NCBI GenBank assembly: GCA_012295275.1
Contig: CM022665.1
Location: 15,063,476-15,127,475 of the forward strand
Reading direction: 5' to 3'
DNA from: Chrysomallon squamiferum
Taxonomy: Eukaryota; Mollusca; Gastropoda; Neomphalida; Peltospiridae
Length of the DNA: 64,000 nt
In this document: positions 1 to 18,586 of the stretch, piece by piece
Numbering within the stretch: the stretch's first letter is position 1
Layout of the letters: each line of letters opens with the position of its first letter
The notes under the pieces: model-generated
What the model was told of the DNA's origin: nothing
What the model saw: only the letters and a program-made list of their open reading frames with translations
The model's database searches: none
Program-made: the position numbers and the translations under genes

Positions 1-143
1 AAAAATAAAAAGAAAAAAAAAACAAATCCATTAATATTCTCTGTTGTTATTAGAGCAATTTTGTATGAAATGTATGTGACTGTGTTTTTATCTAAATAAT
101 TTTTAATAAATTATAATCTGTTTTTAATGTAAATTAATTAAAC

Positions 144-5743
<5,600 letters not shown>

Positions 5744-5940
5744 GATGTTAACAATGTCAAGGTCGATGAATGGGCTGAATTAATAAAATAATAATAAAAA
5801 AAAAAAAAAAAAAAAAAAATGATAATAATAATAAATATTTGCTTATGACCATTCCCACAAATTGTAGTTTTACTTTAGTTTATGATTGTTATTTTAATGA
5901 TTTCGATACAGTATTGTATAACATGTACCGACTATAGAAC

Positions 5941-6155
5941 TATTCGGTTGAGGAATAAGTCATTGCGGTTAAATTAAATTTAATCATTACACAGAAGGAA
6001 ACGTAAGCTTAATTGATAACAAGATATAATTTAATCAGTAATGCATGTTCCATTGTTATTTACCACTTCTTCCCAACGGCCAACAAGTTTTTCGATGCCT
6101 CTGCAATAAATTTGAATCAATTATGAACCGCAATGACTTATTTCTCAATCCAATA
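5941..6155 (-). mobile_element. Small mariner-type element (internally deleted, MITE-like)
   Basis: Imperfect terminal inverted repeats of about 30 bp face each other. The left end reads TTCGGTTGAGGAATAAGTCA and the right end, read on the minus strand, TTGGATTGAGAAATAAGTCA; both continue TTGCGGTT. A TA dinucleotide flanks each end (5941-5942 and 6154-6155), as expected for Tc1/mariner insertion. Between the repeats the minus strand can be read as GIEKLVGRWEEVVNNNG, which matches the C-terminal region of mariner transposases as I know the family. Only about 211 bp remain, so the element is a deletion derivative that cannot move by itself. It sits in the PRMT3 promoter-side spacer. Confidence 0.82.
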
Positions 6156-8241
6156 CATCTACCGTCTTGTTCGTCACACATTTATTATTATTATTTTAAT
6201 TTATTATCAAATAAAAATTAATAACTATAAATAAACAAGTCAAACACTTCAATGCTTTTGTCATTTTATTTTGTTCAGGCAAGCCTGGCAAAAAAAAGAG
6301 ATAAATCTTTCATTGGTTGCTTACAGGCAAATCCACATCTTTCCATCAGGGTCTACACTTAGCACAGACCCTGATTTACAAACACTTAACACTGTTAGGT
6401 AAAGAGTATTATCCGATCTTTTTTCTGGAATCACTCCATCAAAAGAACTGATACTTTAAAACATTTTGTCATACACAATAACCGTCTGGCCCTATTTTAC
6501 TTTGGTTGCTACAGATATAACAAATACAATCAATATTCTGGAATATCAACTCATTCTGATTTTTGAAGAGGAAAAAGCAACTTAAGTAAAATAGATAAAC
6601 ATTCATGGCAATACTTAATGCATACAATATTATGGGCATCCAATTGTTAGCAAAAAGATAAACATCACAGAAAATGCATACAACTTTAGATTAACATTTC
6701 AACAAACTGGGAAAAAATTGATAATGCAGAAAAGCATAAATAAAAATTACAAAACAATAAAAGAAAAATAACAATACAAAACAATAATTCTAAAAATAAA
6801 TTTGCATGGAAAGAAAAAACACACTGACATAAATCATTAAAACAAAAAGACATGAATTTATAAAACGAAATTCATTCACTGTTTTTTGCTACTTTTAGTC
6901 GTGGGAAGAAAAAAAAGAAATATTCATCAAGTTATTTTAATACAGTTAGTATAAATTTACAGTAATTTTTATACTATTTCAATTATAATGAACACTGTAT
7001 AAACAAAACATATTTTTATTATTTTAATTCAAAATATTTGGAGTAATTAAAAAAAAAAAAAAAAAATGATTCAAAATTTCTTTACATAAAGGACATGAAG
7101 AGAAAAATTTATTTGCAGAATGTCAAAATAATCTTCAACAATATTTTTTTTTTTTTTTACAGTTACACTTAAAACACACACAAACCCCAACCCGGCCCCC
7201 ACTCCAAGAAACTGAATTTTTTATAATTTAATTTGATTTACATGTTACTCAATTTGGACTGGTGTCACAATTTAATGTTTTTTCACCACATTTCAGTGCT
7301 ATGGTTTCATTAAAAAGTTGTTATTGCTATTTATTTTGATTCTCTTTTTAAAAAATTACTACTGTTATGCACTGTTTAAAAACAGGATGTTAATTCATTG
7401 TAACTTATCAATTAGATTTTTTTTCTTCTTGTTTTTCACTTCTTTTCTTTCAATCAGACAGAAATCTGGAAATTTATTTGTGGTTTTATTTATTTTTTAA
7501 ATTCCATGCTGAACTTTGGTCAAAATGTGTCAAAATGTAGCAAAATTTAGAGACCAGTAAATATATTAAGATCAAGCATGCATCAAGAAAAATATTTTTT
7601 GGGTTTTTTTTTTTATGTAATACATGCAGTTCATACTAAATAAATAACATAAAACCATTTTATAACATGGTTATAAAATTAAGATGGTTTAATATAAATT
7701 TAAATATTTTTTCAGCACTATGGAAATATAGTAATATTTGAAATATAAATAAACCATAACAAAAAATATTATAATTTCACAAATGCCAAAAATAAATGAA
7801 ATGAGTGCAATTTTTTTTTTTTTTTAGTTATAATAAATACTTTATTTAAAAACAGTAAAAAGAAAAACTAATAGAATAAACTAACATTGCAAAAAGATGA
7901 AAATTTAAAGTATGTGCCTATTTAATGAAGAGAGAAAACAGCACTCACAAAGTTAAAAATTTCTGATACCATGATTTTCCAGTCAATCCTTTGAGACGAC
8001 CATCATACAATAATCCATTTTCACATGAAGACAACCACCTACTACAAACGACAAGCTTATACATATACCGCATGAACCAATTCACAAAATACCAATTCTG
8101 CCATAAATATTCTAATTACTTGTGACAAAACATTTTTCATTTTTTGATCTAATAAGGTATTTCAAGAACCGATACATGCTGCCAAGGCCACTGAACAATT
8201 TTTTTTTTTCTTTTGAAAGACTTTTTAAAACTATTTTTTTA

Positions 8242-8247
<6 letters not shown>

Positions 8248-8285
<38 letters not shown>
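8248..8285 (+). repeat. Long poly-T run downstream of CSDE1
   Basis: About 38 consecutive T. On the minus strand this is a poly-A run about 370 nt after the CSDE1 stop, inside the presumed 3' UTR or flank. Confidence 0.85.
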
Positions 8286-8655
8286 CCCCCCTTTTCTATA
8301 TTTCTTTTCTTTGTAGTACTGCCTTGATTATAAAAGGATTAGTAAAGGTAATGTCACATTCTCAGTACTAAAATCCATCAAGTTCTGTATGCTCTTGACA
8401 ATCTCATTTAATGGGTACCAATTTTATAAATCTTTATCTGAGCTCATCATAAAAACCTCATACGGTTTATCCAATAAATATATAAATAAATATAATTTAT
8501 TTATGTATTTATTTATTTATTATTATTATTATTATTGTTATTATTATATTATTTTTTTACAGTTTATATGGTTTCTTTCTGTATTGTTAAAAATACAAGT
8601 CTTCGTTTGTTTAGTTCTACAATGTTTTTATCATGTTTTTTTCTTTAGCTTTATC

Positions 8656-11600
8656 TTAGTTTACAGGATTCCAGATTGTTCTTGGTTGTGTGAATCCTGC
8701 AGTGTTATCAGGACCTCTAGGCTGTCGTTTCACAATCAGTCGTGGGCCAGTATCATCAGACACACTTTTCAGACGACTAATAAGGCGTTCAGGTCTTTGT
8801 GTATCTCTGTAATAAGATACAATAAAGAAATAATTAGAGGCACAAAAACCTTAATTTTATTAAAAATAACAAATAAAACTGTTTTTAAAAAATGTTATTA
8901 TATTATATATACATCAAACAATAAAACATTTCCTGATAATATAAGCATAAGCAAAATAAAACTAGCATATATATTAGTTTTTATGTCTGTAAATATTTTT
9001 TGATGCTTTGACCTGTTAAAATATGTAATGTGGGGGGGGAAACAAACATTTTTATTCTTATTAGTGTACAGAATTATAAAACAATTTCTAACATACGTGA
9101 TTTTTCTGACACTACAAGCTGAGTATTTTCCATTTCTCTGGTTCTGTACGACGACAAATTCCACCTCATTTCCTGGTTGAATGTTTACACCGTCATGAAC
9201 CTCTGTCATATGAAAAAACAACTTCTTACCTTCTGAAGCTTCATAGTTTATGAAGCCGAACTGTCAAAGAAACAAACATGAATTAAAATACATTTTATTT
9301 TCAAGGCAGAAATGTTTTACTGTGACAGTAAATATATTCTGTATTGAAAGGCTGTTCTCTCTATAAATAATAAAAAGAAAATTATGTTTCTATTTTTCTT
9401 TTCTGGTTGTAACTATTTCTTCATTATATCACATTAATATTAAAGATTAAAGGTTAACTTATTACTACATATTATGTCAATCAGCTGAATACTATAACAA
9501 ACATACCTGTCCTTTTATGGAGTCCACTTTAGCTCGAACATACTTTCTGATGGCAGCAACGTTAACTGCCCTCAGCTCACCAGTTGCCTTGACAGCAGCC
9601 ACTTGGAATTTTACTGCATCACCTTTTTGTAAGAAGTCCCTTTTGTCTGCCAGGCTTGTTATTCCATATTGGTAACTTTCTCCATTTTCATCCTCTGTAA
9701 AAATATTTAATCAAAATAAATATGCTTGCAGACTACAGTTAAAAAAAAATAAAAAAAATGTTGTTATAGTTAATATGAATAGTGAAACTAATATTTTGAA
9801 TGTTATTTGATAATTAAATGTATGAGAAATACTCGGTTTGCAAATTAATGTTAATTACAAGTAAGATATAATGATTAGAGATATTATTTTGAATTATCAG
9901 TGGAGAAAATATCTGAATATCCAAATTATTTACAAAATGAAACTCAGCAGTTTGAAAAGTTACTGCACATTCACATTTCTTTTATTGAATTTTTGTCCCA
10001 TCTATAAATGGATTAAGTCTGTCTCTAAGTAACAGATCAATAATCACCACCACCTTTTGAAGGCAAAATATTATTATAATTAAATATGTAACAGATTAAA
10101 AACTGACCATCACAAATGGTTTCAACTAGTCCACTGTATTCCTCTTGGTCTGGATTCACTATCCTCATAGGACGAACAACACGTCCCTGTAGTACTCCCT
10201 TCTCTCTCACTATCTCCTAAAACAAAAAGAAATAATAATAAAAATAAAAATAATAATAATAATAATAATAATAACATCAACAAATTATATATTTATATAA
10301 AGTATGCTTCTATGTTGTGTACTTTTTTTCTGTATGTGTTTCATTGGAAGATAGGTCTTTACATTAATGATTTTATATAACCTTCCAAACTTAATAAAAA
10401 GCAAGAATTGTTATTTATATATGGATGGCATATAAGAACCCTGTCTAAGACCAGTTTGGCTTCTCTATTTATAAAGGTAAGTAATTTCAATGGAGATTAA
10501 AGAAAGGGTACAAAAAGAAAAATTCTGAAATAAATAATTCATGAAAAATGCCCATTTTAGTTGAAACCATTTGTGATGGTCAGTTTTTAATCTGTTACAT
10601 GTTTAAAGATATTTTGTCAAGTAGAGTACATTTTAGAACAAAACATTAAAAAAAAAATAATAATAATTTTGTTTTTAAACTATGAACAAACCTCTGGAGC
10701 AATAGTTCCTTTAGGTAGTTTTTTTATGTTTTCAGCGCTGAGTTTGGAACTCTTTCGAGCTAGAATATACTCTACTTCATCAGCCAATTCCAAGTCATCA
10801 ATGTTGCCTTCAAAAGAACTGAAAAAAAAAAAAAAAAAAGGTCTGTCTAGTAAACCAGACAAATATTTTCCAGACATACATGACAGAGACAGTGAGGGTG
10901 ATAATGGGAGTCAGAAGGCATGCATATGAACAACTACTTTTTTATTTATTTCATATTCATTGATTTTTCAAACATACCTGTAGTGAAAGAAAACCTCTTT
11001 GTCATGGTCAGAATTTTCTATAAAGCCATAATTTTCTTTCAGTGTGGCAATAAAACCTTGGCACTTTCCTGTAATGTTTCTCAAAACAACCTTTACATTC
11101 ACTGCCTGCCTTTGGTTATTCCGTTTTTGTTCCCCAATGCTAAATTCAACCTGTAGAATTAAAATTTATATATACAGTTATACAAGTCAGAAAAAATAGA
11201 AGTAAAACATTAAAAGATTAAGTGAAGATATTTAAGTCTGTAACGTTGGAGAAATGGTGTTAAATGTAACATTTCAAATAATTTTTGGATATTCCAAAAT
11301 GTACTTTAAATCTATTTATTTATTTATTATTAATTTTCTATCTCACCTTGTCTCCGTATCGTGGGATGTTTTTCAGATCCAATAAATGTTCCATTGTGTA
11401 TGAAATGGTCTGAATTGCTCCTTCGAAGTCAAATATAATATTGCCACAATCTCCTTCTTTGGTTTTGGCTGAAAAAAAAGAGGAGATAAATATTCATTTC
11501 ATCAACACTATTTAGAAGCAAGATATATTCTTCTTATTTCAACATCTGCTAAAACATGTATTAGAGAACATAGACAAGCTTATGCATCAGGGCAAAATAC

Positions 11601-13970
11601 ATGTACATGATTTATAATAAATATTTTTGTTTCTGCAAATGTTAAGATTTCAAACAAATAATTTAAGATTTGAAGAATCCATCACTCCCATCTGAAGTTA
11701 CAGTTATGTGATAATTCTTCTATTACTATCACAAAAAATAGAAAACTATTTATAACCATTTATATGAATTAGAAAAAAAATATCAGACAATTACAGTACA
11801 ATAGTAATAAATCACTTTATTAAAACTCTTTTAAAAAATAAATAAACTCCACAACAGTCTGCATTAAATTAAATATACAATGATAAAAATAATGAAAATT
11901 AAATTAAGATTGTTAATTTGTTTCTTACATTTTGACTGGTGGGTTGATGGTTCTCGATCAACAGTTCCAATATATTTTTCAGGACGAATAGTTAGAAAAG
12001 AAACAGTTCCTTTTGGAAGAACTTTGATTCTTGCTGCTATCTGCCGTGTTGGTGTGGCAGGATCCTGACAGAGGCAAGAATTTTTATTTTTTTAAATAAC
12101 TACCAAAACACTTTATTTGAAAAATGTGAAATAACTAAGTATGATGTAAGTCACTTTTTTGATAAATTTCTATTAATTCTAATATTAAATTGCAACATTG
12201 ATCTCATTTACAGAATCATAAACAAGGATTTAAATTTAACTGTGACAAAAGAATGTTTTGAAAACTACATGTGTATGATTAATTAAGCTGCTTGCAGTTG
12301 TCCTTTTTATTTTTTTTTTTTTTTTTTTTTAAAAACACATGTACAGTGTCTCACAAAGTAGTTTCATACCTGCATAACTAAGAATTCAAATTCATCTTGT
12401 AGTTTGGGTTGATGTTCAGGATCAAGAAGTTCACTGAAGTGGAAGAACATTCTAGCATCGCGATCAGCACACTGTATGAAGCCATAGCCATCTTTCAAAC
12501 TCACCACCACACCCTGCAAGTAATAAAATCTTATTAGCATGAACAGAAGGACAGAATAAACATAGTACTGAACAATGCACTCAACACTTAAATGAATGAT
12601 TGAATGGCATTACATACCTGCTCAAAAACCCTATTTAGATATTATCTTAATATATAGCCAAAAAACAACTGTAAGGCCAAACTGTTATAAACAATCTAAA
12701 ATGTTCTATTTTGCTTTAAATTACAAAACTAAGCGAGTGATACAGTAACACTGCTAATGATACAATCACCATCATTTAGTAAGGCTAAAAGAATATTTAT
12801 TTTAAACTTATATGGCTTTCTTATTTCTTCCCCAGCTGAACTTTATTATTATACAACAGGGTCATCTCCTAAAAACCTCTTAGAAAAATACAAATGATTA
12901 AGTAAACTTTAAATGTTTTTAATGTTAAAAAAGTGATATTAATGTTTCCATTCTTATTAACTAGCAATTATACAAGAGGGATAATTTTATTATTTATTAT
13001 TTGCAGCATCTTTTTTGTGCATGTAAGCACGTGCTTATGTCTGATGAGACAGAAAACATTATTTTAATGTACTGATATACTTATTTGAACTAAAAGGCTC
13101 ACTGTTTCACGTGGTTCTCCTGTTTTCTCAAATGTTTCCTCAAGAAGTACAATTTTGGTTGCCCTCTGCAGTTTGTCCCGACGATCAGTGGCAATGCTGA
13201 ACTCAACAAAATCACCTTGTTGTAGTGTGTAGTCACCTCTCTGATCTTTATCTCCATAAGGTATATCAACAGTTCTAAAAAAGATAGTTATAGAAATTAG
13301 TACATTAAACATGGTATTTATAAAGATACTTTTGTGTGTGTGAGTGCGTGCGTGTATGTGTGTGTTTGTGTGCCTGTGTGTGTGCATGTATCTATACATA
13401 TTTAGCTCTTTATTTTAATTTTCTTTTCACCTTTGTGTCATCTGTTTTAATCAAAGATGTATTTTAACATTTTAAAGAAGTTTGTCTTTCACAACAAAAT
13501 ATTGCAACAAGAAATTTAAATCTTTGCCCATTATCGACCTCACTCAGTGAGGCTATGATCTGACTCATTCCACTGAAAACATTAAAATATCTTGGATATT
13601 TCTCTGAAATTATTCAACATTTGAAAAATGAAAACTATTTAAGCCATGATAGCAGGGGTAAAAAACTATAAAAAAGAATTAATCTAACTTTACCCTTTTG
13701 GTGTTTCATAGATAATTCTTCCTCCAAGGGGATCGCTGTATCTCCTGTTGGTGTTACTCTGTAGTGTCTTCAATATTTTGCCATTTATTCTATCCAGTGA
13801 TATGTCTTCAAATATAACCGTTCCCTCAGCTAATCGTTTGATGTCCACTGCCACTTCTTTACCCTGAAATATTTCAAATTAATAGCAATACATTAACTAC
13901 AATAGGAAATAGATACAAAATCTTGGTCAGCAAGATTTGTGACAATTAATGTATTGAGTGATTATCATTA

Positions 13971-14010
<40 letters not shown>

Positions 14011-17000
14011 TATCAGTCATTAATTACTATCATCATTATCAAAAAAAACTTCAGTTTTTTTAACATTTCTTTAAATCCCTTAAAATCTAATATGTAACAG
14101 TATGTTTCAATCCAGATTAATTATTTTATTTTGTTTTAAAATTTATTACTTTATTCAGATTGTTTTGCTTCAGTTTATTTATTTATTCAGATAAACTCAT
14201 GAATAAGATTAAACTACAGAGAGATATGACATTTTTTCTCTTTGCAGCAGTCACAGGATTTGAACATTTAATTATAATTTACCTTTTTGGTCAATGATTT
14301 TTACAAATTTTTCTTCATTCCTTTTAGAAAAATTATAATGGTAGTTTATATTTATCTACTTTTTTTTACAAACAATGTTATTCTTGCTGACAGCTTCATT
14401 TTCACAAAAAAATGTAACATACAGGATTTCTTCAATTTGTGTATTATAGAGCACTCACATTTCTGTTTTGAACAGAAAATTCACAATCATCTCCAAGGAG
14501 TAACTCATTGATGTTGTCCTTGAACTCGCTGTAATGAAAGAATATTTCTTTCACAATGTCAGACCGCTCGATGAAGCCGAAAGTTTCCTTCAATGAACAA
14601 ACCACACCTTCAAAACGTTTCTGAGCCGGTGGCTGTAGTGGTTTTAGCTTCCGTGCTCTTATGTTTCCATTTCTGTAACAGATCAAAAACAAATGATAAG
14701 TGACCAAATGTTTTGGTCAGACAGGATAGACAGTAGGCAAAAGAAAGAAAGATGTGATGAAAAAACGATGAAGTATTTTAAAAGTGCAAATTTATATTTT
14801 TACTATTTCTGGCACAAAACTGAAAACAATGAAGAAGAAAATGAATTCAACGAATAAAGATTAGATTTGTATAATTAAGCCAGCCCCTATAAGGATGAAA
14901 GAAGTCAGTTTGGAAACATGTCTTTGGTACAAAAATATGAACTGGCACTAATGATAAGAAACTAATACGATTTAAAACGTATTACACACTTTAAGTGACA
15001 CATTTTTTATAAATCTGCAACTATTAATAATCTGTTGCTGTTACTTATCTACAACTATATATTATTGCTATTATTGTTCCTAATCTACAACAATATATTA
15101 GTATTCAATTCTAACTGTACAATTAAATCTTTACCTTTTATCTGTTGCAATATAAAAGCTGACTTGATCACCAGGCTGCAATTTCACAGTGCTGTCTAAT
15201 ATATCATCAAGACTGTATGGCAGAAAGAAGCATTCTCCATTGTGTTCGTATGTTACCCTACCGAATCCATCTTGGGAATTTGAGATGAAACCCTGGAAAA
15301 ATAATTAATATTTTATTGTTGAAATAACAAAATAAAAAAAAAAAAAAATAAAAAAAGGCTTTAATCATGCAGCTGTAATAGTTAAAAATAAATGGATGAA
15401 AGAGATTTATAGTTTAAATTTTATGTTTACAGACATGGATGTTTTGTAAAAAAAACATTTAAGTAACATTTCTAAACACAGCAAATGCTCTCAGAAATAT
15501 ATAATATTAATTGTTAATGAAGTAGATATTTATTAAAATCTGCTTTTCACATACATTTTTGGTTTTTGATGATGGTTTAGCTTCCTGAACCACACTTCCC
15601 ACAAATGTTTCTTCACTAAGTATTTCAGATGATACCATTGTTGAATCAATTCTAATGACCGACACTGCTATTGGCTTCCCGGTCCTTCGATCATAAGACA
15701 TCTGAAACTCTACTGCATCTGTAAATATATTCAGTATATTCATATACAAATATATAAAATATAGGTAAACTTGTTAACTTCAAAAATGGAACTTTTGAGA
15801 TGGAATTTAATTAATTAACATTATAAAATGGAATAAATCATTAAACTTGAAATTTTATTTTATAACTGTATTATGCATCACAATACTGATATTTAAAACG
15901 ATTCATTAATTTCTCTTACAAACAATAACTTTTTCACATAAAATCAGCTCTGTACATTATAAAACAGTTAATGACAATTAAATGGCAATGAAGATTTCAA
16001 TTTTCTTCATGTAACAGATCAACAACCAACCCAGTTCAGTGACTTCAAAGGAAAAACAAATAATCAATCAATTCAATTACAAAAACTTCTAACTATATTT
16101 TACCTCCAGTTTTTATGTCATCCAAGTTACCACCATATTCACTAAAGTGAAAAAATAGCCTGGCATTTCTATCACAGCACTGAATAAATCCATAGGAATG
16201 CTGAAGAAAAGAAAGAATATAAAAAAAAATAAAATAAAATAAATATATATTCAGTGAATTAATCATTATGTGACTAATATGTCAGAGCAAAATTGAAAAT
16301 ATTAATGTCATACAATGACAAAATTTTAAATATGTGGAAAATACCAATGTAAAAGCAAGATAAATAAATTTAATTATTTAAAACCTGACTAAATTTACTG
16401 TTTATAAGTTATTAATATAACATGGCTTTCAAGACTTTTATACTGAAAAACTTCATAAAATAAAAAACAAACTTATTATTTATTTGATATTAATAAATAA
16501 AGTAATTAACCTACAAACCTGAAGTTTATCAATTATTCCTGTTTCTCTCACATTATTACTGCCAGATGGTTGAATATAGTTTGAATTTGAGCCCTGATGG
16601 AAAGACAAAATGGCAGGATCCTGACTGGGCGGCTAGAAATTATAAGAAGAAAAATAACGTTTATTATTTTTAATCTTCTGTGACCTGTATTTAATAGATT
16701 ATGGGGGAGATCAAAGGCAGAAGTATTTAAGAACACTTAAATGAAATAACTTTTGATTTGTTTTCAGCTGATGTACAGGTATTGCCTTTACAAATTCAGA
16801 TATAATTTCTTATCTTTTTTTTAAACACATAACGTGTTAATTATGATACTTAGAAATATAGAAGTCATTGCAAAGACACTAACTTGTTTCAAATATCTTA
16901 AAACAGGTAGGCAGGCCTTTATCTGTTTTCAATTTTGACCCATGTAAAGTTATGTAACATAAAATTCAATTTTGCCTGTTTAGGGGCCAAAATTGTGGGG

Positions 17001-17086
17001 GGTTTTAAATTCTGAAACAGGTTTATGTAGCTGTCCATCTCTCTACTTACCTTCCACTGAGGACTATTCATCTTTTTAACAGACAT
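8656..17086 (-). CDS. CSDE1: Cold shock domain-containing protein E1 (UNR), complete
   Basis: Seventeen coding exons join to 2439 nt, 812 aa plus stop: 17051-17086, 16519-16632, 16104-16200, 15555-15718, 15135-15292, 14459-14672, 13694-13863, 13103-13274, 12370-12513, 11929-12064, 11347-11468, 10978-11150, 10692-10818, 10108-10216, 9507-9694, 9097-9260, 8656-8806. The vertebrate protein is about 800 aa. CSDE1 is a cytoplasmic RNA-binding protein that controls translation and stability of mRNAs. Five canonical cold shock domains show the RNP motifs: [62 protein letters not shown] and FGFINY/FFHMTEV. Divergent cold-shock-like domains lie between them. The C-terminus has the family signature [11 protein letters not shown] and RQPRGPDN. 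The start chosen is the ATG of MSVKKMN; in-frame sequence continues upstream but without another ATG. Phase carries through all 16 introns. CHMP2A is its head-to-head neighbour. Confidence 0.96.
13972..14001 (+). repeat. TA microsatellite in CSDE1 intron
   Basis: Uninterrupted TA run in the intron between exons 14459-14672 and 13694-13863. Confidence 0.85.
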
Positions 17087-17347
17087 TGGACTTGTGTTGT
17101 TCTTGGTTTGATATGCAGTGGTATTGTTGTCCAACCTGTACACCCTAATAGTACCTCAGATGTGCAGTGTGTGCTAGCTCTTTTTGTATTGGGCACCAAT
17201 GTATTTTGAAATAAGAAGATAGGGATGTTGTTCTTTTGTAAAGGTTCCTTTGATAATTTATGCTTTGTTCACCTAAAAAGAGTGCTGGAGAGAAAAAAGA
17301 TTTTTTTTCATTTTATTTTTTTATTTTTGTTTAATTATTGTTTATTG

Positions 17348-17349
<2 letters not shown>

Positions 17350-17381
<32 letters not shown>
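17350..17381 (+). repeat. Poly-A run in the CSDE1/CHMP2A shared region
   Basis: About 32 consecutive A, upstream of CSDE1 on its template side. It may be nucleosome-excluding. Confidence 0.8.
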
Positions 17382-17384
<3 letters not shown>

Positions 17385-17743
17385 TAAAAGAAATAAAAAA
17401 CGTAGGTGCAGTTTAGAAAAACATTCATTGGAGAACACTGGTTTTAAATATAATTGGAAACAGATTATTATTAAATTAAATTTCTGCTAACGGTTCCACA
17501 AAAGACAGCTTTATGAAGTAAATTTGTACAATTAAAATGCTGATGCTGGCAATTTTCCAGTTTTAATGTCAAATAAACACTCAAAAAAAAATTCAAACGC
17601 AGAACAGAAAGCCCAAATTAAAGACATACCAATTAAGTGTCAGAAACTTGGAAATGTAAAAAGTTATCAAAATATCCTTCCTCCAAAGAAAAATAGACCC
17701 TAACTGATTAGTCAAAACCAAAAACCTACCCCAATGCAGCACA

Positions 17744-17764
17744 TCACTGCAACAAAGCCGCCAT
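17744..17764 (-). other. Possible upstream ORF of 6 codons on the CSDE1 side
   Basis: The minus strand reads ATG GCG GCT TTG TTG CAG TGA (MAALLQ), and its ATG is the core of the YY1-type box AAGATGGCGGC. If CSDE1 transcription starts just upstream, the 5' UTR would carry this short ORF. The transcription start is unknown, so the call is tentative. Confidence 0.35.
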
Positions 17765-17767
17765 CTT
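17757..17767 (-). promoter_or_regulatory. YY1-type element
   Basis: AAGATGGCGGC on the minus strand is an exact copy of the YY1 core used near transcription start sites of many animal housekeeping genes. It lies about 670 bp upstream of the CSDE1 start codon, which suggests a spliced CSDE1 5' UTR. Confidence 0.55.
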
Positions 17768-18180
17768 GGAATACCACTTACTTACAGTCTCAAAAAAACA
17801 CATTACATTATCATTTATTACAGTTTTGGCTCAAATATAGGTGACGTTATAACCAACAACAGTGAATTAAAGCGCTATGTTTTATATATCGTAGCAGACG
17901 CCTTTCTTAATTATTATGTTTAACACTTTGGTTATAGAGTACACGTCAATTTTATGTGACGTAATCATCGTCATCATCAAAAACAACAACAAAAACGGAA
18001 ACTAAAAAGTAGGAAGTGGCCAGTTAGGTCACTGATATTTTGTTGTTGTTGTGGAAGAAAGGTATTATTTTAAGAAATATGAACAAGTAGTTTATATGCT
18101 GTATTTAAGCATTCCGTTTCATTCTTAATTTTAGAAGTACAAAACTGTCAGTTTTTATTGGTAATGTTTATCAATTGTAA

Positions 18181-18195
18181 TGACTCAATGAGTCA
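18181..18195. promoter_or_regulatory. Inverted pair of AP-1-like sites
   Basis: TGACTCAATGAGTCA is two inverted TGACTCA heptamers separated by one base. Each half equals the AP-1 (bZIP) consensus. The pair sits in the CSDE1/CHMP2A shared region, about 390 bp before the CHMP2A start codon. Confidence 0.45.
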
Positions 18196-18586
18196 CGACT
18201 TTAAAAAAAAAAACCCACATGCGTTTATTACTCATCTGATTGTGATTATCAGTCTGATACAGTGACAGTATCATAAAAATATCAGCGGAACAGGCATACG
18301 CCACATTGTGAGCAAAAATAATTGTTGTTAATTCTATTTTTTGTTTCTTTTTAAAATAACTCGGTCACCAAAAATTAACCTATCTTTAAGTATGTAATTG
18401 TAAATCATAATGGAATATGTGATTAATATAGTCGTAACACACACACATTTATCTATCTATTTTAGTTAAATTTCGATTTGGGTTTAATTCAGAAAAATTT
18501 AAACTTTCTTTATCTTGTTAATCTTGATTAAATGAAAATTAATTTATTTCAATCAGATATCTTTGCAGGTTGTTATAATATTAATC

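Larger units (their letters stand above)
5744..8655. other. Spacer between CSDE1 3' end and PRMT3 5' end
   Basis: PRMT3 and CSDE1 lie in the same orientation, so this stretch should hold the CSDE1 3' UTR (right side) and the PRMT3 promoter (left side, next to 5743). It is AT-rich with long A and T runs (5790-5819, 7050-7065, 7144-7160, 8248-8285). TTTATT on the plus strand, which is AATAAA on the minus strand, occurs several times, so the CSDE1 poly(A) site cannot be chosen by eye. The only structured item seen is the mariner-type element at 5941-6155. No convincing coding exon was found. Confidence 0.6.
17087..18586. promoter_or_regulatory. Head-to-head CSDE1 / CHMP2A promoter region
   Basis: The two start codons are 1.5 kb apart on opposite strands, so both promoters and 5' UTRs must lie here. 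Visible motifs are a YY1-type box AAGATGGCGGC (minus strand, 17757-17767), CRE-like TGACGT cores at 17842-17847, 17943-17948 (reverse) and 17957-17964 (TGACGTAA), an ETS-like AGGAAGTGG near 18011-18019, and a palindromic AP-1-like pair at 18181-18195. CHMP2A probably has a 5' UTR intron: a possible donor AAG/GTATTA lies near 18060, and an acceptor TTTGCAG lies at 18562-18568, 18 nt before the ATG. A long poly-A run occupies 17350-17381. Motif function is inferred from sequence only. Confidence 0.6.

Noticed and set aside
8389-9003. 204-codon plus-strand ORF, the longest open frame in the window
   Set aside because: It overlaps the last CSDE1 exon on the opposite strand; the rest is low-complexity Y/I/N/K sequence from AT-rich DNA.
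17051-17143. Longer CSDE1 N-terminus (VYRLDNNTTAYQ...) upstream of MSVKKMN
   Set aside because: The frame is open but begins with GTG, not ATG, so the first usable start codon is the one at 17084-17086.
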